A stretch of 64,000 bases of DNA from assembly GCA_036563665.1 (NCBI GenBank), contig DATCLY010000039.1:1-64000 (forward strand), given 5' to 3'. The position numbers and the translations under genes were made by a program. Shown here in pieces: positions 59,693-64,000 of the stretch (the stretch's first letter is position 1; every line of letters begins with the position of its first letter). Below the pieces are notes generated by a model that searched no databases, was not told the DNA's origin, and saw only the letters and a program-made list of their open reading frames with translations. The stretch is from FEN-1219 sp036563665 (lineage in GTDB: Bacteria > Pseudomonadota > Gammaproteobacteria > Steroidobacterales > Rariloculaceae).

Positions 59693-60784
59693 GTGCGGCC
59701 CGGGCCCGCCGATCGGTTGGAGGCTCGGGCGGTGTCGGTGGATGTCCTGGTCGTGGGCGGCGGGCAGGCGGGGCTCGCCGCCGCCCGGGCGCTCGGCGCG
59801 GCCGAGCTCGACTGTCGCGTCTACGAGCGCAGGCCTCGAATCGGCGACTGCTGGCGCGCGCGTTTCGATTCGCTGGTCCTGTTCACGTCGCGAGCAGTGA
59901 GCGCGCTGCCCGATCTCCCTCACGACGGCGACGGCTGCGGCTTTCCCACCAAGGACGAGATGGGAGACTATCTCGAGCGGTATGCGGGCCACTTCCGGCT
60001 GCCCATCGTCACCGGGAACGGGATCGAGCGGCTGCGTCGCGAAGGACCGCTGTTCGCAGCCGCGACGGACCGGGGTGAGCGCGTGCTCGCGCGCGCAGTC
60101 GTGATCACCACGGGCACCTTCCAGCGTCCGAGCGTGCCGTCCTTCGCCGGCCGGCTGGCCGCGGCCGTCCAGCAGCTCGACGCGCAGAGCTACCGTAACC
60201 CTTCGTCGGTCGCGGGCGCGAACGTCGTCGTGGTGGGCGACGGAGCCACGGGACGGCAAATCGCGCGGGAGCTCGCCGGCGAGCGCCGCGTCGTGCTCGC
60301 CATGGGGCGTCATCGCAACTTCGGACCACAGCGTATTCTCGGTCGCGACACCACGTGGTGGGCTCTGCGAGCGGGTCTGCTGGCGGCGGAGGAAGCGAGC
60401 ATCCGCGGAAGGCTCGTGCGCAAGCTCGACGCGACGCCGGGGCTGCATCTTCGGCCCGCAGCGTTGCTGCACGCCGGCGTGGAGCTCGCGCCCCGCTGCG
60501 TGGCGGCGGACGGCGACGTGCTCGCGTTCGCCGACGGCAGCCGCCGGCGTTGCGACGCCGTGATCTGGACATTGGGGTATCGCGACGATACGTCGTGGGT
60601 CGACATACCGGGCGCAGTCGGGGCGGATACGTTCGTGCACGAGCGCGGCGCGGCACCCGTCGCAGGCCTGTTCTACGTCGGCCGCGAATGGCAAACCTGC
60701 CGCGCGTCGGGTCTGATCTGCGGCGTGGGGCGGGACGCGGCCTCGATCGCGACTCGCGTGCGCGAGCATCTCGCGGAGCGTTAA
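59693..60784 (+). CDS. CzcO-like FAD/NAD(P)-binding oxidoreductase
   Basis: The 363-residue flavoprotein has an N-terminal FAD Rossmann motif (VLVVGGGQAGLAAARAL), a second dinucleotide motif (VVVVGDGATGRQIAREL) and IWTLGYRDDTSWVDIP. The layout resembles CzcO/YhiN-type flavin monooxygenase-like oxidoreductases, with ..SYRNP near residue 168. The substrate is unknown. GTG 59693 follows 3 nt after the ankyrin gene stop; a GTG at 59732 would give VSVDVLVVGGG directly and is a good alternative. Confidence 0.87.
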   Translation: MRPGPADRLEARAVSVDVLVVGGGQAGLAAARALGAAELDCRVYERRPRIGDCWRARFDSLVLFTSRAVSALPDLPHDGDGCGFPTKDEMGDYLERYAGHFRLPIVTGNGIERLRREGPLFAAATDRGERVLARAVVITTGTFQRPSVPSFAGRLAAAVQQLDAQSYRNPSSVAGANVVVVGDGATGRQIARELAGERRVVLAMGRHRNFGPQRILGRDTTWWALRAGLLAAEEASIRGRLVRKLDATPGLHLRPAALLHAGVELAPRCVAADGDVLAFADGSRRRCDAVIWTLGYRDDTSWVDIPGAVGADTFVHERGAAPVAGLFYVGREWQTCRASGLICGVGRDAASIATRVREHLAER

Positions 60785-60922
60785 GCGATACCGGCAGGCA
60801 ACCATCGTGCCAGGCGGAACGGCGCGTTCCCTCGACGATCGAGGGTTGCGCGCGCGCGCCGACTCGCCCATCATCCCGGACCTTCCCCGCCACGAATCCC
60901 TACGCGCCCACGAGACGCCAGA

Positions 60923-61315
60923 GTGTTTCCCGACGACGATTTTACGGACGCCTTTTGTGCGTTCCTGCAGTCGTCGATAACGACGGTCGACGCGGCCGAG
61001 TTGCTGCTCGTGCTCTACGAGCAGCCGCAGAGAGCCTGGAGCACGAGCGATCTCCTCGCGGCTTCCGCGCCCGGCGCGAATCTCACCGAGGCCGAGGTGG
61101 CCAGGTACGTGGACGTGTTCGAGCAGCAGGGCCTCGTGGTGCGCGAAGCCGACGAGCGCGTGCGTTATCGGCCCGAGCCGGAGCTGCACGCGCACGTGCA
61201 GACGCTTTCCCGGCTGTACAACGAACGCCCCGTGACGCTATTCCGCGTGATCTACGCGCTGCGCGACTCGAAGATCAAGACGCTCGCAGACGCGTTCCGT
61301 TTCTGGAGGAAGTAG
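60923..61315 (+). CDS. Small helix-turn-helix-like protein (unknown)
   Basis: The 130-residue protein starts at GTG 60923. The central part (AAELLLVLYEQPQRAWSTSD to ARYVDVFEQQGLVVREADERV) has the helix-helix-wing spacing of winged-helix DNA-binding proteins, ending VRYRPEPELHAHVQ. It is likely a regulator but I recognise no family. The two DUF5985 genes follow within 5 bp and with a 4-bp overlap, so the three form an operon. Confidence 0.75.
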   Translation: MFPDDDFTDAFCAFLQSSITTVDAAELLLVLYEQPQRAWSTSDLLAASAPGANLTEAEVARYVDVFEQQGLVVREADERVRYRPEPELHAHVQTLSRLYNERPVTLFRVIYALRDSKIKTLADAFRFWRK

Positions 61316-61320
61316 CGATC

Positions 61321-61590
61321 GTGGAAATTTTTCGCTTCGTCCTGTTCCTGCTGGCCGCGCTCACCTGCGTCGGCTGCACGTGGCTGCTTCTGCGGGCGTA
61401 CGCGCGCACCCGGGTTCGGCTGCTGTTCTGGGCCGGGTTGTGCTTCGTGTTCCTGTCCCTGAACAACCTGCTGCTGTTCGTGGACCTGATCGTGCTCCCC
61501 ACGGCCGCGGACTTGCGGGCGGTGCGAATGGGGTCGGCGCTGGCCGGCATCGCCTGTCTGCTCTATGCCTTCATCTGGGAGGTGGAATGA
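61321..61590 (+). CDS. DUF5985 family membrane protein (first copy)
   Basis: The 89-residue product from GTG 61321 has three hydrophobic helices (FRFVLFLLAALTCVGCTWLL, LLFWAGLCFVFLSLNNLLLF, MGSALAGIACLLYAFIW). The pattern around FVFLSLNNLLLFVDLIVLP matches DUF5985. The function is unknown. It lies directly upstream of a second copy, whose ATG overlaps its stop. Confidence 0.82.
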   Translation: MEIFRFVLFLLAALTCVGCTWLLLRAYARTRVRLLFWAGLCFVFLSLNNLLLFVDLIVLPTAADLRAVRMGSALAGIACLLYAFIWEVE

Positions 61591-61862
61591 TGGAGGGCCT
61601 GCTCGTCTACCTCGCGGGCGCGGCCACGGCCGGCTACGTCGTCGCGTCGCTGTTCTTCCTGCGTTTCTGGCGAAAGACGGCGGACCGGCTGTTCCTCGCG
61701 TTCGGCCTCGCTTTCGCGCTGCTCGCGCTGAACCAGGTCATCGCCACGTTCCTCGGCGCGGGCGACGAGCGCCTGCCGTTCGCCTATGTGCTGCGGGTGC
61801 TCGGCTTTCTGCTGATCCTGCTGGCCGTGGTGGACAAGAACCTGGCGGCCGGCCGGCGCTGA
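61587..61862 (+). CDS. DUF5985 family membrane protein (second copy)
   Basis: The 91-residue protein has three helices (LVYLAGAATAGYVVASLFFL, LFLAFGLAFALLALNQVIAT, YVLRVLGFLLILLAVVD) and the conserved RFWRKTADRLFLAFGLAFAL. It is a paralogue of the preceding gene; pairs like this may form a heterodimer. The start overlaps the upstream stop (ATGA). The large HAMP kinase follows after 235 bp. Confidence 0.85.
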   Translation: MMEGLLVYLAGAATAGYVVASLFFLRFWRKTADRLFLAFGLAFALLALNQVIATFLGAGDERLPFAYVLRVLGFLLILLAVVDKNLAAGRR

Positions 61863-61916
61863 CCAGCGCAAAATCGAGCCCGCCGACCCGCGCTCGTCCC
61901 GGCGGCCCGCGCATCT

Positions 61917-61972
61917 TTCCAAATTTTGGAATCTCAAGCGGGCTTCGCTGCTCGTCTTTCCAAAATTTGGAA
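61917..61972. promoter_or_regulatory. Paired TTCCAAA palindromes upstream of the HAMP kinase
   Basis: TTCCAAATTTTGGAA (61917-61931) and TTCCAAAATTTGGAA (61958-61972) are each near-perfect palindromes and are exact reverse complements of each other. Their centres are 41 bp apart, about four helical turns, so a dimeric regulator could bind both on one face. They stand out as A/T-rich DNA in a GC-rich context. A role as operators of the kinase gene is inferred. Confidence 0.6.
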
Positions 61973-62097
61973 AAAGGCGTCGATGTGTCGCCACTCGTCC
62001 ACTCGTCGGCGCGGGCCAACGCGCGTATCCTCGCGCGTTCGGGGAGACCGGACGGCGGGCCCGCCGCCGGGTAGTTCAGCGCAATCGAGGAAACGCC

Positions 62098-64000
62098 ATG
62101 AGCAGCGCAGTCGCGCATCCGCGTACGTCGTTTTCGCAAGCGGACGAGATGACCATGATCCTGGCGGCCCTCACCGCGCTAAAGCGAGGCGACGCGACGG
62201 TGCGGCTGCCGCTCGGAGGCTCGCCCACCTTCAACAAGATCGCGGACGTATTCAACGACCTCGTCGAGCAGAGCAGCGGCATAGCCGAGGAGCTCCGGCG
62301 GCTCGCCAAGGTGGTCGGCAGGCAAGGAAAGCTCTCGCGGCGCGCGGCGCTCCCCGGGGCGCGCGGCATCTGGGGCGAGTGCGTGGAGCAGGTGAACTCG
62401 CTCATCGACGATCTCGTGCATCCGACGACGGAGGCGGCCCGCGTGATCGGGGCCGTGGCGCAGGGGGATCTGTCGGCGACCATGGCGCTCGAGCACGACG
62501 GCCGGCCGCTCGAAGGCGAGTTCCTGCGCACGGCCAAGATTATCAACAGGATGGTGGAGCAGCTCGCCGACTTCGCGGCCGAGGTGACGCGCGTCGTGCG
62601 CGAGGTGGGCACGGACGGCAAGCTCGGAGCGCAGGCCAAGGTGAAGGGCGTGGCCGGCACGTGGAAGGACGTGACGGACTCCGTGAACACCATGGCGGGC
62701 AACCTGACCTCGCAGGTGCGCAACATCGCGGACGTCACCAAGGCCGTGGCGGCCGGAGACCTGTCGAAGAAGATCACCGTCGACGCGAAGGGCGAGATCC
62801 TCGAGCTCAAGAACACCATCAACACCATGGTGGATCAGCTGCGCTCGTTCGCGTCGGAGGTGACGCGCGTGGCGCGCGAGGTGGGCACGGAAGGCAAGCT
62901 CGGCGGCCAGGCGGACGTGCGCGGCGTGGCGGGCACATGGAAGGACCTCACCGAGTCGGTGAACCTCATGGCGAGCAACCTGACGTTGCAGGTGCGTAAC
63001 ATCGCCGAGGTCACGAAGGCGGTGGCGGCCGGGGACCTCTCGAAGAAGATCACCGTCGACGTGAAGGGCGAGGTGCTCGAGCTCAAGAGCACCATCAACA
63101 CGATGGTGGATCAGCTGCGCTCGTTCGCCTCGGAGGTGACGCGCGTGGCGCGCGAGGTGGGCACGGAAGGGCAGCTCGGCGGCCAGGCGGAGGTGGAGGG
63201 CGTGTCGGGCACGTGGCGCGACCTCACGGAATCGGTGAACGCCATGGCCGGCAACCTCACGGCGCAGGTGCGCAACATCGCCGAGGTCACGAAGGCGGTG
63301 GCGGCGGGCAACCTGTCCCGCAAGATCACCGTGGACGTGAAGGGGGAGATCCTCGACCTCAAGAACACCATCAACACGATGGTGGACCAGCTGCGCTCGT
63401 TCGCCTCGGAAGTGACGCGCGTGGCGCGCGAGGTGGGCACGGAAGGCAAGCTCGGCGGTCAGGCCGACGTGCAGGGCGTGGCCGGCGTCTGGAAGGACCT
63501 CACGGACCACGTGAACTTCATGGCCGGCAACCTGACCTCGCAGGTGCGCGGCATCGCCAAGGTGGTCACGGCCGTGGCGAACGGCGATCTCAAGCAGAAG
63601 CTCACCCTGGAGGCGAAGGGCGAGATCGCCGCGCTCGCCGAGACGATCAACAGCATGACCGAGACGCTCGCGACGTTCGCGGACCAGGTGACCACGGTGG
63701 CGCGCGAGGTGGGCGTGGAGGGCAAGCTCGGCGGGCAGGCGAAGGTGCCCGGCGCGGCGGGCATCTGGAAGGGCCTCACGGAGAACGTGAACGAGCTCGC
63801 GGCCAACCTCACCACGCAGGTGCGCGCCATCGCGGAGGTGGCCACGGCCGTCACGCAAGGCGACCTGACCCGCGAGATCACAGTCGAGACGCAGGGCGAG
63901 GTGGCGGCTCTCAAGGATACGATCAACGAGATGATCCGCAACCTGCGCGACACCACGCGCAAGAACACCGAGCAGGATTGGCTGAAGACGAATCTCGCGA
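62098..64000 (+). CDS. Multi-HAMP sensor (hybrid) histidine kinase, cut by window edge
   Basis: The first 634 residues are present, starting at ATG 62098 with GAGG 7 nt upstream. After a 110-residue N-terminal part, a series of HAMP units follows with a 92-residue (276-bp) period, beginning at 62701, 62977, 63253, 63529 and 63805, each like NLTSQVRNIADVTKAVAAGD and TINTMVDQLRSFASEVTRVA. There is no membrane segment. The visible end (NLRDTTRKNTEQDWLKTNLA) is the usual passage to the next module in such kinases, often GAF, HisKA, HATPase and receiver domains, which would lie beyond 64000. The layout resembles Nik1/Os-1-type kinases. Confidence 0.93.
   Translation, partial: MSSAVAHPRTSFSQADEMTMILAALTALKRGDATVRLPLGGSPTFNKIADVFNDLVEQSSGIAEELRRLAKVVGRQGKLSRRAALPGARGIWGECVEQVNSLIDDLVHPTTEAARVIGAVAQGDLSATMALEHDGRPLEGEFLRTAKIINRMVEQLADFAAEVTRVVREVGTDGKLGAQAKVKGVAGTWKDVTDSVNTMAGNLTSQVRNIADVTKAVAAGDLSKKITVDAKGEILELKNTINTMVDQLRSFASEVTRVAREVGTEGKLGGQADVRGVAGTWKDLTESVNLMASNLTLQVRNIAEVTKAVAAGDLSKKITVDVKGEVLELKSTINTMVDQLRSFASEVTRVAREVGTEGQLGGQAEVEGVSGTWRDLTESVNAMAGNLTAQVRNIAEVTKAVAAGNLSRKITVDVKGEILDLKNTINTMVDQLRSFASEVTRVAREVGTEGKLGGQADVQGVAGVWKDLTDHVNFMAGNLTSQVRGIAKVVTAVANGDLKQKLTLEAKGEIAALAETINSMTETLATFADQVTTVAREVGVEGKLGGQAKVPGAAGIWKGLTENVNELAANLTTQVRAIAEVATAVTQGDLTREITVETQGEVAALKDTINEMIRNLRDTTRKNTEQDWLKTNLA
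62701..64000 (+). repeat. Tandem 276-bp coding repeats (HAMP array)
   Basis: The AAC codon opening the motif NLT.QVR.IA recurs at 62701, 62977, 63253, 63529 and 63805, exactly 276 bp apart. The first four units are nearly identical at the DNA level over long stretches; the last two diverge more. They are coding repeats, prone to recombination. Confidence 0.9.

Noticed and set aside
62701..64000. Regular 276-bp repeats as a CRISPR-like or satellite array
   Set aside because: The repeats are in frame and encode HAMP domains; there are no short repeats with unique spacers.

Overview
This 64 kb window is GC-rich chromosomal DNA, most likely from a gammaproteobacterium near the Xanthomonadales/Steroidobacterales. 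The evidence is the gene order carA-carB-greA-(yhbY)-rlmE-ftsH-glmM-tpiA-secG-tRNA-Leu(GAG)-nuoA..N, the REP-type repeats built on a GGAGCGGCT core, and an accessory half rich in exported Tat/Sec proteins, PQQ enzymes, DUF1592/DUF1552 proteins and a TonB-dependent receptor. The lineage is an inference from gene content; no rRNA gene is present.

Positions 1-25.6 kb are a conserved housekeeping block, almost all on the + strand. It holds carbamoyl-phosphate synthase (carAB), the transcript cleavage factor greA, a YhbY-type ribosome-associated RNA-binding protein (minus strand), rlmE, ftsH, glmM, tpiA, secG, tRNA-Leu(GAG) and the complete 14-gene respiratory complex I operon nuoABCDEFGHIJKLMN. 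Many junctions overlap by 4 bp (ATGA/GTGA), so translation is probably coupled. The folP gene usually found between ftsH and glmM is absent. A perfect 136-bp inverted repeat lies at the left edge of the window.

At about 26.1 kb an initiator tRNA-fMet gene on the minus strand, with a good promoter, marks an abrupt change to accessory content. From 26.3 to 39.4 kb there are exported proteins of an uncharacterised family (recognisable by a GRWEGDTLV-like motif) with a DUF6152 partner, a TonB-like C-terminal protein, exonuclease III, small membrane proteins behind sigma-54-like promoters, and a minus-strand operon with a double MoaF-like protein, a SnoaL/NTF2-fold protein, a large TonB-dependent receptor and a further exported protein. 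This operon looks like an uptake-and-processing locus for an unknown compound.

From 39.5 to 52.4 kb come an HU-like DNA-binding protein, a CPBP membrane protease, a transglutaminase/TPR lipoprotein, a CarS-like membrane protein, a CapA-family protein, a dihaem cytochrome c translationally coupled to a PQQ alcohol dehydrogenase with a lanthanide-type DYD motif, a GAF hybrid histidine kinase, an NHL-type propeller, an EF-hand protein, a coiled-coil protein, and a PQQ-type sugar dehydrogenase gene broken by an exact 34-bp tandem duplication.

From 52.4 to 64 kb come a macrodomain deacetylase, a Tat-exported metallo-beta-lactamase-fold protein with altered metal ligands, a cassette of a DUF1592-type dihaem lipoprotein, a Tat-exported DUF1552 protein and an exported ankyrin-repeat protein, a CzcO-like flavoprotein, and a signalling module (small helix-turn-helix-like protein, two DUF5985 membrane proteins, and a multi-HAMP sensor kinase that runs off the right edge). 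Two AT-rich palindromes precede the kinase. No insertion sequence, prophage or CRISPR array was recognised.
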